Notes: generated from the sequence alone by a model not told the origin. Shown: positions 1-9,571, counted from the stretch's first letter. The stretch is DNA of 64,000 nucleotides from Marinobacter sp. NP-4(2019) (GCF_003994855.1 NZ_CP034142.1:1984001-2048000); one strand, 5' to 3'. Translations and numbers: made by a program.

Positions 1-1509
1 GGCATCCGTGGCGACCTGCAGGTGGAGACGGACAACCTGGCGCCCAGGCGCACGACCAACCTACGTACGGATCTCAACCTGGATTCCAGGGAAAGTGTAC
101 TGGAAAACCGGATACGTGATCTGGGCGAGGACCTGAACGTGGCGGACCTCGATGGTGACCTGTTCCAGATAGAGTATTCCGATGGCACCACATCGCAGCT
201 GATCGATATCGGCACGGGGCAACCGGCCAACGATGTGGCCGAACTGTTGGGGTCCCAGAAGGGGGTTAACGCTTCCGCCAGGACACAGTTTGATCTGTCC
301 GAGCAGTTTGATATGGCCCAGTTGGCCAGCGACCTGTCCGACCCTGACTTCGAGTTGACCATATCCCTGAACGGCAGCGACAACGTGACCTTCCGTGGCA
401 GCGATGGTATTAACGATCTGGATTCGCTGGCCGCGGCCATCAATGACTCGGAGCTGAATACCCTGCAAGCGCAGGTTTCCGACACTGGTGATGATATTTC
501 CATCACCGACAGCCGCGGGTTTACGGTGGATATGGCTTACACTACCGGCTCTGCCGGAAGTCAGTCATTCTCTGCTCCCGAGCGGGGTAACCTGTTTGTC
601 ACCACTGAGCGCGAGGTTACAGGGGTGCTGACGGATCCCGCCGGAACCGGTGCGTTCGAGGCCGCCTTTGCCGCAGGTGAAACCCGGATTACCAACGAGT
701 TCAATCCACTGGATCAGCGGACGTATAACCACGCCACATCCACCACGATCTACGACAGTTTGGGGAATTCCCACGAACTGACCCAGTTTTTCGTGAAGGA
801 GCCGTCACCGGGTGATGGTGTGGGCCAGAGTGAATGGTCTATCTACATGCAGATTGACGGCGAGATGGTTGCGGGTACCGATGAAACGCCCTACACCGCC
901 AGATTCAATCAGGATGGGGAACTGCAATCGATCAATGGCGACCCCAACGGTGAGATCGTGGTAGATGACTGGGTGCCGAAGGATGCGAACGGACTGCCCA
1001 ACGGCGCTGATGGCCCTCCTGCACCGGGGGAGGAAGTGGTCACGCCAATTCCTGATCCTCCCACCACGTCTGCGTTTGTGGTGGACCTGAGCGAAACCAC
1101 CCAATACGGCAGCGCCTTTGGCGTGAATGACCAGAATCAGAACGGTTACACCACGGGCCGTTTGTCCGGTCTGGATGTGTCCGATCAGGGTGTGCTGTTC
1201 GCACGCTACACCAATGGCCAGTCCAAGGCGTTGGGGCAGGTGGCCCTGGCGGCATTCAACAATACCGATGGCCTGTCACCGGTAGGAGAGACAACCTGGG
1301 TGGAGACCTTCGAGTCCGGTCAGCCGATTATCGGCGCCCCGGATACCGGAACCCTGGGTTCCATCAAGGCCAGTTCGGTAGAGGATTCCAACGTGGACCT
1401 GTCCGCCGAGTTGGTGAATCTGATCATTGCCCAGCGGAATTATCAGGCCAACGCAAAGACCATTGAAACCTCCGATGCGGTCACCCAGACCATCATCAAC
1501 CTGAGGTAA
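1..1509 (+). CDS. flgE: Flagellar hook protein FlgE (5' end outside window)
   Basis: This is the main subunit of the flagellar hook, the flexible joint outside the outer membrane. The frame is open from base 1, so the start codon lies upstream and 502 residues are visible. The C-terminus carries the flagellar rod/hook signature: a stretch about conserved NVDLSAELVNLI, then an ANAKTIET-type helix ending in IINLR. The middle is Asp- and Thr-rich, as in the variable surface domains of FlgE. The visible part already exceeds the roughly 400 residues of the E. coli protein, so this is a long FlgE with extra surface domains. The flgF-L genes follow on the same strand, which fixes the identity. Confidence 0.93.
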   Translation, partial: GIRGDLQVETDNLAPRRTTNLRTDLNLDSRESVLENRIRDLGEDLNVADLDGDLFQIEYSDGTTSQLIDIGTGQPANDVAELLGSQKGVNASARTQFDLSEQFDMAQLASDLSDPDFELTISLNGSDNVTFRGSDGINDLDSLAAAINDSELNTLQAQVSDTGDDISITDSRGFTVDMAYTTGSAGSQSFSAPERGNLFVTTEREVTGVLTDPAGTGAFEAAFAAGETRITNEFNPLDQRTYNHATSTTIYDSLGNSHELTQFFVKEPSPGDGVGQSEWSIYMQIDGEMVAGTDETPYTARFNQDGELQSINGDPNGEIVVDDWVPKDANGLPNGADGPPAPGEEVVTPIPDPPTTSAFVVDLSETTQYGSAFGVNDQNQNGYTTGRLSGLDVSDQGVLFARYTNGQSKALGQVALAAFNNTDGLSPVGETTWVETFESGQPIIGAPDTGTLGSIKASSVEDSNVDLSAELVNLIIAQRNYQANAKTIETSDAVTQTIINLR

Positions 1510-1525
1510 TCCGCAAAACCCAATT

Positions 1526-1542
1526 CTGGCACAACTCCTGCA
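1526..1542 (+). promoter_or_regulatory. Sigma-54 (RpoN)-like promoter before flgF
   Basis: The flgE-flgF gap holds a CTGGCAC block followed by CTGCA, with the invariant GG (1528-1529) and GC (1540-1541) separated by exactly 10 bases. This matches the -24/-12 layout of sigma-54 promoters, with one deviation from TTGCA in the -12 block. It lies 42 bases before the flgF start. In polar flagellate pseudomonads flgF onward is an RpoN-dependent unit, which supports the reading. I see no FleQ or FleR site that I can name. Confidence 0.6.
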
Positions 1543-1583
1543 GGAAGACTGGTAACAGTCAAAATTCCGGCAGGAGTTTTCCC

Positions 1584-2336
1584 ATGGATAAAGCCCTATA
1601 TATCGGAATGTCTGGCGCCAAGCAGAACATGCTGGCCCAGCGTGCCCATGCCAATAACCTGGCAAACGTCAGTACCACAGGGTTCAAGAAAGACTTTGCC
1701 CAGGCCCGCAGTATGCCGGTGTTTGGTGAGCATCATCCGACACGCGCCTATGCCATGACCGAACGGCCGGGGACAGACCTGTCCGCTGGTGCGCTGATGG
1801 AAACCGGTCGCAAACTGGATGTCGCCGTTGAAGGGGACGGCTGGCTGGCGGTGCAGAACCAGCGGGGCGAAGAGGTCTTTACCCGGTCCGGTAGTTTGCA
1901 GATTGATGTGAACGGGCTGGTCCGCAATGCCAACGGTGACATGGTCATGGGGAACGGTGGCCCGGTTGCCTTGCCGCCTTTTGATAACGTCCAGATCGGT
2001 ACCGACGGCACCATTTCTATTGTTCCCGTGGGTGGGCCACCGGACCAGTTGGTGGAAGTGGATCGCCTGAAGCTGGTGAACCCTCCGCCCGCTGCCCTCG
2101 AGAAAGGCGAAGATGGCTACTTGCGCCGCAAGCCGGACCAGGCGCTGGACGGCCCGGAACCGCCGGATGGAAATATGCGCGTGGCCTCCGGCTTTCTTGA
2201 AAGCTCCAACGTGAATGCCGTTGAGGAAATGATCGCCAACCTGCAGTTGTCGCGACAGTACGAGATGCAGGTGAAGGTTATGAGCACCGCAAACGAGAAT
2301 TCCGAGGCTTCGGCACGCCTGTTGCAGAACCTCTGA
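1584..2336 (+). CDS. flgF: Flagellar proximal rod protein FlgF
   Basis: This 250-residue protein is a structural subunit of the proximal rod crossing the periplasm. The N-terminus has the rod/hook signature (ANNLANVSTTGFK, about residues 27-39) and the C-terminus has the matching helix (ESSNVNAVEEM and LSRQYEMQ, about 205-230). Both form the coiled rod core. The length is normal for FlgF. The ATG is preceded by a good AGGAG ribosome site. It follows flgE by 74 bases and precedes flgG, the canonical order. Confidence 0.95.
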   Translation: MDKALYIGMSGAKQNMLAQRAHANNLANVSTTGFKKDFAQARSMPVFGEHHPTRAYAMTERPGTDLSAGALMETGRKLDVAVEGDGWLAVQNQRGEEVFTRSGSLQIDVNGLVRNANGDMVMGNGGPVALPPFDNVQIGTDGTISIVPVGGPPDQLVEVDRLKLVNPPPAALEKGEDGYLRRKPDQALDGPEPPDGNMRVASGFLESSNVNAVEEMIANLQLSRQYEMQVKVMSTANENSEASARLLQNL

Positions 2337-2420
2337 TAAACCTTGGGATCAGTCGCCGGACGGGTAAAAAAGCGGCAAAACATGGCCGCCTGACAGAATC
2401 CCCCGGCAAGGAGTAAAACC

Positions 2421-3209
2421 ATGCATCCAGCACTTTGGGTCAGTAAAACCGGCTTAAGCGCGATGGACACCAAGATGTCCACGATTTCCAACAACCTGGC
2501 GAACGTCAACACCACCGGCTTCAAGCGGGACCGTGCGGTGTTCCAGGATCTGCTGTATCAGGTGAATCGACAGCCTGGCGGCATGAGTACCGAGAATTCC
2601 GAGCTGCCATCCGGTCTTCAACTCGGCACTGGTGTGCGTGTTGTCGGCACCACCAAGCAGTTTTCCCAGGGCAACCTGGAGGTTACCGAGCAGCCGTTGG
2701 ATATGGCGGTTAACGGCCGTGGTTTCCTGCAGGTTCTGTTACCGGACGGGCAGGTTGCCTACACCCGTGATGGCCAGTTCCAGCTCAACTCCGACGGTGA
2801 CATCGTGAATCCGGACGGATATACGCTGGAGCCGAACATCAACGTTCCCGAAAACGCCACCAATATCACCATTGGCAAGGACGGTACCGTCACCGCCGTG
2901 GTGGATGACCAGGCCGCGCCGGTGAATCTGGGGGAAATCACACTGGTTGACTTTATTAACCCTCAGGGGCTCCAGGCGATTGGAAACAACCTGTACAAGG
3001 AAACCAATGCCAGTGGTGACCCGGCTGAAGGCGAGCCGGGTATTGGCGGGCTCGGGACCATTGAACAGGGGGCTATTGAAGCTTCCAACGTTGAAGTGGT
3101 GGAAGAGCTGGTGAGCATGATTACCACGCAGCGTGCCTACGAAATGAATTCCAAGGTCGTGTCTGCCACCGATCAGATGCTGCAGTTTATTACGAACAAC
3201 ATCGGCTGA
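2421..3209 (+). CDS. flgG: Flagellar distal rod protein FlgG
   Basis: FlgG forms the distal rod, the drive shaft between the proximal rod and the hook. The 262-residue protein begins MHPALWVSKTGL and has the SNNLANVNTTGFKR signature near residues 27-40. It ends with the conserved EASNVEVVEELVSM and QRAYEMNSK helices and a TDQMLQ tail. Length and motifs are those of the family. An AAGGAG ribosome site sits just before the ATG. It lies between flgF and flgH in the usual order. Confidence 0.96.
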   Translation: MHPALWVSKTGLSAMDTKMSTISNNLANVNTTGFKRDRAVFQDLLYQVNRQPGGMSTENSELPSGLQLGTGVRVVGTTKQFSQGNLEVTEQPLDMAVNGRGFLQVLLPDGQVAYTRDGQFQLNSDGDIVNPDGYTLEPNINVPENATNITIGKDGTVTAVVDDQAAPVNLGEITLVDFINPQGLQAIGNNLYKETNASGDPAEGEPGIGGLGTIEQGAIEASNVEVVEELVSMITTQRAYEMNSKVVSATDQMLQFITNNIG

Positions 3210-3252
3210 TCCGGTCGTCGCTATTTGAGCGGATAGCTGAGGGGATTAAGAC

Positions 3253-3954
3253 ATGAAGCGCATCGCGATAACAGGTAGCAAAGCCCCGGCCGGCACTCTG
3301 GCGCTGGTCGGTATGCTGATCGTGCTGCAGGGATGCACGGCCATGAGTCGTCCGAGGGCGGTTCCGGACGATCCGGCCTACGCACCGGTTCGCGCCGAGG
3401 CGATGATGCAGCGTGACCCGGAATCCGGGGCCATCTTCCAGAGCAGCCGTAATCACAATCTCTACGGGGATACCGTGGCGCTCAATGTGGGTGATGTCCT
3501 GACGGTGAATCTCGAGGAGTCCACGCGGGCCAGCAAGAATGCGGAAACCAGCATTACCAAGGACCAGGAAATGTCCCTGCCGGAACCTTCAATCCTGGGG
3601 CTGACCAACCTGAATGTGGCGACGGATATCAACCAGGAGCGTGACTTTGAGGGCCAGGCGGAGGCGGATCAGAGCAACAGCCTGGCGGGCAGTATCACGG
3701 TTACGGTCACGGAAGTGTTGCCCAACGGTGTATTGCACATTCGCGGGGAGAAATGGCTGTCCCTGACCAACGGCGATGAATACATCCGCCTGACCGGTCT
3801 TGTTCGTCCCCAGGATATTGCGCCGGACAACACCGTTGCCTCCAACCGTATCGCCAATGCCCGTTTTGCCTATGGCGGTACTGGTGACTTCGATCAGGCG
3901 AACCAGATGGGCTGGCTGGCCCGTTTCTTTAACAGTGAGTGGTGGCCGTTATGA
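3253..3954 (+). CDS. flgH: Flagellar L-ring lipoprotein FlgH
   Basis: FlgH forms the outer-membrane L-ring bushing around the rod. The 233-residue precursor has a lipoprotein signal peptide of about 27 residues ending in the lipobox LQGC, so the mature protein should be lipidated on that cysteine. The rest is the beta-rich FlgH domain (GDVLTVNLEE, GSITVTVTEVLPNG, IRLTGLVRPQDI, ending in WLARFFN). The stop codon overlaps the flgI start in an ATGA junction, which suggests translational coupling between the L-ring and P-ring genes. Confidence 0.95.
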   Translation: MKRIAITGSKAPAGTLALVGMLIVLQGCTAMSRPRAVPDDPAYAPVRAEAMMQRDPESGAIFQSSRNHNLYGDTVALNVGDVLTVNLEESTRASKNAETSITKDQEMSLPEPSILGLTNLNVATDINQERDFEGQAEADQSNSLAGSITVTVTEVLPNGVLHIRGEKWLSLTNGDEYIRLTGLVRPQDIAPDNTVASNRIANARFAYGGTGDFDQANQMGWLARFFNSEWWPL

Positions 3955-5048
3955 GGCTGATTCGGTTCTGGATTGTTGTGCTGGCGCTTTCCGTTGTGGC
4001 GTCGCCAGTGCTGGCGGACCGCCTGAAGGATCTGGCCCGAATCAAGGGCGTACGGAATAACCAACTGGTGGGTTACGGGCTGGTGGTGGGTCTCGATGGC
4101 ACCGGCGACAAGGCGCCATTCACCAATCAGACGTTCCGCAACATGATGACTCAGTTTGGTATTACGCTGCCGGAAGGGGTTAACCCGAACCTGGCCAACG
4201 TGGCGGCGGTGACTGTCAGTGCCACTCTGCCGCCTTTTGCCAAGCCGGGGCAGGAACTGGATATTACGGTGTCCTCTATTGGTAATGCCGACAGCCTGCG
4301 GGGCGGAACCCTGTTGATGACGCCATTGAAGGGTGCGGATGACCAGATCTACGCCATGGCCCAGGGCAGTCTGGTGGTGGGTGGCTTTGGTGCCCAGGGC
4401 CAGGATGGCTCGCGTATTACGGTGAACGTTCCGTCGGTCGGTCGCATTCCCAATGGCGCCACCATTGAGCGGGAGGTGCTTTCCCCATTCAGCAAGGGTG
4501 ACACCATCACTTTCAACCTGCTGCGTGCGGACTTCACCACAGCGCGCCGTGTGGTCGAAGCGATTAATGGCACCCTGGGGCCTGGGATGGCCTACGCCCA
4601 CGATGCCACATCGGTGTCGGTGAAGGCGCCGAGAGATACTAACCAGAGGGTCAGCTTCCTGTCGATTCTGGAAAACATCGAAGTGAATCCGGCCGAAGAT
4701 GCCGCCAAGGTGGTGATCAACAGCCGCACCGGAACCATTGTGGTGGGTCAGAACGTCAAGGTCAGCCCGGCGGCGGTTACCCATGGCAATCTGACGGTGA
4801 CCATTGAAGAGAACCCGGAAGTGGTACAGCCAAATCCCTTTGCCGGTGGCGAAACCGCTATCGAGCCGAATACCCAGATTGCGGTCACCGAGGACCCGGC
4901 GCGGATGTTCCAGTTCGGCCCGGCAGTGACCCTGAACGAAATCGTCCAGGCGGTTAACCAGGTAGGTGCAGCGCCAGGGGATGTGATGGCCGTTCTTGAA
5001 GCTCTGAAACAGGCAGGCGCACTGCGTGCCGAGCTGATTGTGATTTAG
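3951..5048 (+). CDS. flgI: Flagellar P-ring protein FlgI
   Basis: FlgI builds the periplasmic P-ring. I chose the ATG at 3951 (365 residues) because it gives a clean Sec signal peptide (MRLIRFW, a hydrophobic run, then VLADR) and makes a 4-base overlap with flgH. A GTG four codons earlier is also in frame but less likely. The mature start DRLKDLARIKGVRNNQLVGYG and the GLDGTGDK motif are diagnostic. The C-terminus ends ALRAELIVI, as in the family. flgJ starts eight bases later. Confidence 0.95.
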   Translation: MRLIRFWIVVLALSVVASPVLADRLKDLARIKGVRNNQLVGYGLVVGLDGTGDKAPFTNQTFRNMMTQFGITLPEGVNPNLANVAAVTVSATLPPFAKPGQELDITVSSIGNADSLRGGTLLMTPLKGADDQIYAMAQGSLVVGGFGAQGQDGSRITVNVPSVGRIPNGATIEREVLSPFSKGDTITFNLLRADFTTARRVVEAINGTLGPGMAYAHDATSVSVKAPRDTNQRVSFLSILENIEVNPAEDAAKVVINSRTGTIVVGQNVKVSPAAVTHGNLTVTIEENPEVVQPNPFAGGETAIEPNTQIAVTEDPARMFQFGPAVTLNEIVQAVNQVGAAPGDVMAVLEALKQAGALRAELIVI

Positions 5049-5056
5049 GTGGCGTG

Positions 5057-6082
5057 ATGCAGGATTCCAGCGTTCAACAGGCCCGGGTTTACACCGACTT
5101 CAGTGGTCTCAATGAACTGAAAGCCCAGGCAAGGACCGACAAGAAAGCGGCCCTGGCCGAGGTGGCTCGTCAGTTCGAGAGCCTGTTCCTTGGTGAAATG
5201 CTGAAGTCCATGCGCAAAGCCGGAGACGTGTTCTCTGAAGACAATTACCTGAACAGTAACGAGTCCCAGCATTACCGTGACATGTTCGACAACCAGTTGA
5301 GCCTGACCCTGGCAGGTCAGCAGGGCGGCACGGGTCTGGCCGAGGCGCTGGTTCGCCAGCTCAGCCGGCAGATCCCCGGGATGAGTGACGGGGGTGAAAA
5401 ACTCGCCAGCCATAAGGCCACGCTAGCGGATTACGATCGCAGCGTTCCGGTTCCGTCCCGGGAGCTGCCGCAGCAGGTCCGGGAAGTGAACCGGATGGCG
5501 ACCGCTGAGCCGGAAGTGACCACCAGTGTTGCCAATGAGCGTGAGGCGGCGCCGCTACCGCGCCGCTTTGATAGTCCTGATGAATTTGTCCGTGAGTTAC
5601 TGCCGGTTGCTGAACGGGTCGCTGCCGAGAGTGGAATTGATCCGCGCGTGATGATTGCCCAGGCGGCCCTGGAAACCGGTTGGGGCAAACACATGATCGA
5701 AGGTAAGGGCGACTCACCCAGCTACAACCTGTTTGGTATCAAGGCGGACCAACGCTGGCAGGGCGATTCTGTCGACATCACCACGACGGAATACCGGGAG
5801 GGCCTGCCCATGAGTGAGCGGGCAGCGTTCCGCGCCTACCCGGACTACGAAGCCAGTTTCCGGGACTATGTGTCGTTCCTGGAATCCAACCCAAGGTATC
5901 GGGATGTCCTGGCGTCCGCCGATCAGCCTGAGGTTTTTGCACAGAAACTGCAGGATGCCGGCTACGCCACCGACCCGCAATACGGTGCCAAGATCCGCCG
6001 GATCATGAATGGCGATTCCCTGATGACGTTGTCCATGGGGGATACAGACTCCCCGGACAATAACACAGAGGCTGAGGAGTAA
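5057..6082 (+). CDS. flgJ: Flagellar rod cap and muramidase FlgJ
   Basis: FlgJ is a two-domain periplasmic protein: the N-terminal part caps the growing rod and the C-terminal part cuts peptidoglycan so the rod can pass. The N-terminal domain shows the rod-binding helix FESLFLGEMLKSMRK (residues about 40-54). A linker follows, then a glucosaminidase domain from about residue 172, with the catalytic glutamate at E206 in QAALETGWG and the NLFGIKA motif. The ATG at 5057 gives 341 residues. An in-frame GTG one codon earlier is possible. Both domains look intact. Confidence 0.94.
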   Translation: MQDSSVQQARVYTDFSGLNELKAQARTDKKAALAEVARQFESLFLGEMLKSMRKAGDVFSEDNYLNSNESQHYRDMFDNQLSLTLAGQQGGTGLAEALVRQLSRQIPGMSDGGEKLASHKATLADYDRSVPVPSRELPQQVREVNRMATAEPEVTTSVANEREAAPLPRRFDSPDEFVRELLPVAERVAAESGIDPRVMIAQAALETGWGKHMIEGKGDSPSYNLFGIKADQRWQGDSVDITTTEYREGLPMSERAAFRAYPDYEASFRDYVSFLESNPRYRDVLASADQPEVFAQKLQDAGYATDPQYGAKIRRIMNGDSLMTLSMGDTDSPDNNTEAEE

Positions 6083-6087
6083 CGGTT

Positions 6088-8118
6088 ATGGCAGGGCTGA
6101 TTAATATTGGTCTGACAGGCATCCTTAGCCACCAGGCGGCGCTGAATACCACTGGTAACAACATCACCAACGCCAACACGCCGGGGTACAGTCGGCAGGA
6201 AGTCCAGTTTGACACCCAGCCGGGGCAGCAAACCGGGGCCGGCACTATCGGCAGTGGGGTCAGCATCTCCAACATCCGCCGGCTGGCCAATGAGTTCCTG
6301 GTCCAGCAAGTGCGTGAAGACACCACACTGAACGGTGAGCAGCAAACGCTGAATTCCGAGCTGTCCCGCCTGGACAACCTGCTTGGCGGAGAGACCACCG
6401 GACTCAGTAGCGCCCTGAACAATTTCTTTGCCAGCCTGCAGAACGCGGCGGAAGATCCGGCCTCGTTGCCGCAACGCCAGCTTGTGCTGAGCGAGGCTCA
6501 GCAGGTTGCGAACCGGTTCCAGGCTTTGAACCAGGAGTTCATTCAGCAGCGCGAGTCTGTGAAAACCCAGATGCAACAGGGCGTGAAGGACGCCAACACG
6601 CTGTTGAAGAGTATCGCCGAGCTGAACCTGGCTATTTCCGAGTCCCCGGGGCTTGCCCAGGGCAAGATGCCCAATGAATTGCTCGATAAGCGCGACGAGG
6701 CGCTCAGGGAGCTGTCGAACCTGGTCGGTATCAAGGTGACCCAGGCCGAGGGCAGTCAGGTCAATGTGGCATTGAACAATGGCCTGGCCCTGGTGGTTGG
6801 CAGCAATGCCGCCGAGTTCGGTACCCGTGAGAGTGCTTCCGAGCCAACGTCGCTGGAATTTACCCTGACTAATGGTGGTCGCACCCTGGCGGTGGACGAG
6901 CAGATCAACGGGGGCAAGCTTGGCGGGTTACGCCGCTTTGAGGCTGAGGCGCTGAGGCCGGCATTTGATGAATTGGGCCGTGTCGCTATTGCCCTCGCGG
7001 ATACCATGAACCACCAGCACGAGATTGGTCTGGATCTGGAAGGCGAGCTGGGTGGTCTGTTCTTTACCGACATCAACAACATTGCGGCACAGCAAGGCCG
7101 GGTGGTGGCGAATGCCAATAACCTGCCGCCCAAGGATGCGCAACTGGCCGTCGAAATTACCGATAGCTCCCTGCTGGAATCGGGAAGCTGGTCCCTCCAG
7201 TTCAGTGGAGATGGCCGCAGTTACGAACTGATCGAAAGCGAAACGGGAAAGATCGTGAATCAGGGGCGGCTGCCGGACCCGGTGAATTCCGAGATCTCCA
7301 TGCCCGGGTTCAACATCCGCATCGAAGGTGGCACCTTTAACGCTGGCGACAAGTATCTGATTCAGCCAACGCGACACGCCGCCGCCAACTTTGACCTTGA
7401 AGTGGAGCGGGAAGAAGACCTGGCTTTCGCCAGCCCCGTTCGTGCCGAGTCAGATCTGGGCAACAGCGGTACGGCGCAGATCAATCAGGGCAAGATGCTG
7501 AATGTCCGTAATCCGTTCACCAACGCCTTGCTACCCGGTTTCCGCACTGAAGGGAAGCTGACAAACGGACCACTGGAAGTCCAGTTCGAGGACGATGGTG
7601 CCGGGAATCTGGTGTTCAGCGTGTTCGACAACAACGGTGGCGAGATCATTGCCGATAAGCCATACCAGGAAGGGATTTCCAACAAGCTGTTCAGTGAAGA
7701 CCCCAGTGACGGCGCGGAGTACCAGGGCTTCCAGTTTGAGATTTCCGGCAATCCCGAAGTGGGTGACGTGTTCACCATCGATTTCAACCAGAACGGTGTG
7801 TCCGACAACCGCAATGCCGAGTTCCTGGCCGCGTTGGGCACCGCCAACACGATGAATAACGGTACCCAGAGTTTCACCGAGGGCTACGCCGGAGTGGTGG
7901 AGGCTGTCGGTGTCAAAACCCGCCAGAGTCAGCTCGACAAGGATGCCAGCCAGACCTTGTTGGAGCAGTCCACCAATCAGCGGGAATCGGTGTCGGGCGT
8001 TAACCTCGACGAGGAAGCCGGTAAGCTCATTCAGTACCAGGCTGCCTATAACGCCTCGGCCCAGGTCATGAGTGTGGCTCAGGATTTGTTTACGACGCTG
8101 TTGCAGAGTTTCCGGTAA
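6088..8118 (+). CDS. flgK: Flagellar hook-filament junction protein FlgK (HAP1)
   Basis: FlgK is the first junction protein between hook and filament. The 676-residue protein has the N-terminal helix region typical of hook-associated proteins (HQAALNTTGNNITNANTPGYSRQ) and the C-terminal coiled-coil partner (GVNLDEEAGKLIQYQAAYNASAQVM). The middle is a long beta-rich insertion, so the protein is longer than the roughly 550 residues of E. coli FlgK, as is common in marine gammaproteobacteria. It starts five bases after flgJ and is followed by flgL after 14 bases. Confidence 0.95.
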   Translation: MAGLINIGLTGILSHQAALNTTGNNITNANTPGYSRQEVQFDTQPGQQTGAGTIGSGVSISNIRRLANEFLVQQVREDTTLNGEQQTLNSELSRLDNLLGGETTGLSSALNNFFASLQNAAEDPASLPQRQLVLSEAQQVANRFQALNQEFIQQRESVKTQMQQGVKDANTLLKSIAELNLAISESPGLAQGKMPNELLDKRDEALRELSNLVGIKVTQAEGSQVNVALNNGLALVVGSNAAEFGTRESASEPTSLEFTLTNGGRTLAVDEQINGGKLGGLRRFEAEALRPAFDELGRVAIALADTMNHQHEIGLDLEGELGGLFFTDINNIAAQQGRVVANANNLPPKDAQLAVEITDSSLLESGSWSLQFSGDGRSYELIESETGKIVNQGRLPDPVNSEISMPGFNIRIEGGTFNAGDKYLIQPTRHAAANFDLEVEREEDLAFASPVRAESDLGNSGTAQINQGKMLNVRNPFTNALLPGFRTEGKLTNGPLEVQFEDDGAGNLVFSVFDNNGGEIIADKPYQEGISNKLFSEDPSDGAEYQGFQFEISGNPEVGDVFTIDFNQNGVSDNRNAEFLAALGTANTMNNGTQSFTEGYAGVVEAVGVKTRQSQLDKDASQTLLEQSTNQRESVSGVNLDEEAGKLIQYQAAYNASAQVMSVAQDLFTTLLQSFR

Positions 8119-8132
8119 CAGGGGGAGGTGAG

Positions 8133-9362
8133 ATGATCAGAATATCGTCACAGCAGGTTTTCTCGGGTGGCATTAACCGCCTCCAGGATCTTAACGTTGG
8201 GCTGAACAAAACCTCGGAGCAAGTATCCACCGGCAAGCGGGTGAACCGGCCTTCCGATGATCCTGTGGCTGCGGCTCGCATTCTCAAGCTTGATCAGGAG
8301 CTTGCGCGTGTGGATACCTATCAGCGCAATGCCCAGCTTGCAGACAATCGCCTCAAGCAGGAAGAGAGCGCCCTGGCCAGTTCCATTGACGTGATTCAGC
8401 GGGTGAGGGAACTGACGGTGCAAGCCGGGAACGGTACACTGAGCCCGAATGACCGCGCCTCCATCGCGTCGGAATTGAAGGAGCGTCTGGGTCAGCTGGC
8501 CACGATTGCCAATACCAAAGACGCCTCCGGTGAATATATCTTCAGCGGTTTTCAGGGCAATCAACAGGCGTTTACCAAGAACGTGTCTGGTGATTGGGTG
8601 TATCGCGGAGATGAAGGCCAACGTGTGCTGGAAATTGATGATGGCGTCACCGTACCGATCAGCGATCACGGTAAAGGCATCTACGTGGATGTGCAGGCTG
8701 CCGAGCCGACCTTCTTTGCGGAGGCATCGTCATCCAATACCTCCGGAGCAAGAATCAGCTCCGGAATGGTGGTGGACCGGGCGGAATTCGACCTGGTGTA
8801 TCCGGACGATATCTCGATCTCCATGGTTGATGACGGTGCGGGCGGTCTAGAGGTGCAGGCCTTTAACCGGCGTACCAACGATCCTCTGGTTGTGGATCCC
8901 CCGGCGTATACCAGTGGCGGGAGTTTTGAGGTGGCCGGTGCCCAGGTGGAGATCTTTGATGCTGCCATCGGTGATGAGTTCACGTTGAAGACCGCTCAGA
9001 AACAGTCGGTGTTTACCTCCATTGAGAAACTGATCTATGGCCTGGAGAACATCGATAAGTCGGCACCTGGTGGCCAGGATGCCTACGATGACCTGATTGC
9101 CAATTCGCTGATCAACCTGGATAACGCCCAGGAAAGCATTATCAAGAAGCAGACCGAACTCGGTGGGCGAATGAACGCGGTGGAGTCTACCCAGGATTTC
9201 CTGGCGGATTCTTCAGTCTACAGTAATGAAATCCGCTCCCAACTGCAGGATGTGGATTATGCCGAAGCGATCAGTAATCTGAGTTTCCAGAGCTTTGTCT
9301 TGCAGGCCGCGCAGCAGTCATTTGCCCAGGTTTCACGGCTGTCACTGTTCGACCGTTTGTAA
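8133..9362 (+). CDS. flgL: Flagellar hook-filament junction protein FlgL (HAP3)
   Basis: FlgL is the second junction protein, linking FlgK to flagellin. The 409-residue protein shares flagellin-like terminal helices: STGKRVNRPSDDPVAAARIL at residues about 31-50, and a C-terminal helix with LSNLSFQSFVLQAAQQSF-type spacing. The central domain is larger than in E. coli FlgL (317 residues). A GGGAGG ribosome site lies six bases before the ATG. It is the last gene of the flagellar run here; tRNA-Leu follows and no flagellin gene is in the window. Confidence 0.94.
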   Translation: MIRISSQQVFSGGINRLQDLNVGLNKTSEQVSTGKRVNRPSDDPVAAARILKLDQELARVDTYQRNAQLADNRLKQEESALASSIDVIQRVRELTVQAGNGTLSPNDRASIASELKERLGQLATIANTKDASGEYIFSGFQGNQQAFTKNVSGDWVYRGDEGQRVLEIDDGVTVPISDHGKGIYVDVQAAEPTFFAEASSSNTSGARISSGMVVDRAEFDLVYPDDISISMVDDGAGGLEVQAFNRRTNDPLVVDPPAYTSGGSFEVAGAQVEIFDAAIGDEFTLKTAQKQSVFTSIEKLIYGLENIDKSAPGGQDAYDDLIANSLINLDNAQESIIKKQTELGGRMNAVESTQDFLADSSVYSNEIRSQLQDVDYAEAISNLSFQSFVLQAAQQSFAQVSRLSLFDRL

Positions 9363-9398
9363 AAAGCTAGCCGGTACAAGGAAGTCCGGCGCTTGTTA

Positions 9399-9426
9399 TT
9401 GCTTTCAGAGCAAACCTCAGTATAAT
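9399..9426 (+). promoter_or_regulatory. Sigma-70-type promoter of tRNA-Leu
   Basis: A perfect TATAAT at 9421-9426 lies 17 bases before the mature tRNA start. The best -35 candidate is TTGCTT at 9399-9404, with a 16-base spacer. The -10 box is convincing and the -35 is moderate. Confidence 0.55.
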
Positions 9427-9443
9427 CCCCACCACTCTCCGAT

Positions 9444-9530
9444 GGCGGCGTGGTGAAATTGGTAGACACGACGGATTCAAAATCCGTTGGGGTAAAACCC
9501 GTGGCGGTTCGAGTCCGCCCGCCGCTACCA
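9444..9530 (+). tRNA. tRNA-Leu, anticodon CAA
   Basis: An 87-base class II tRNA folds cleanly. The acceptor stem GGCGGCG pairs with CGCCGCT, and the D-arm has GGTAGACAC. The anticodon stem ACGGA/TCCGT encloses the loop TTCAAAA with anticodon CAA. A long variable arm (GGG/CCC) is followed by a GGCGG/CCGCC T-arm with GGTTCGAGTCC, and the CCA end is encoded. It reads UUG leucine codons. It sits between flgL and queA. Confidence 0.97.
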
Positions 9531-9571
9531 CTTACAAGCCGCTCGATGCGGTGTCGTGAACAGTCCATTCG

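Noticed and set aside
9369..9394. A GCCGG/CCGGC hairpin after flgL as a terminator
   Set aside because: Only five good pairs with a bulge and a long loop, and no T run; it may just be part of the tRNA-Leu promoter region.
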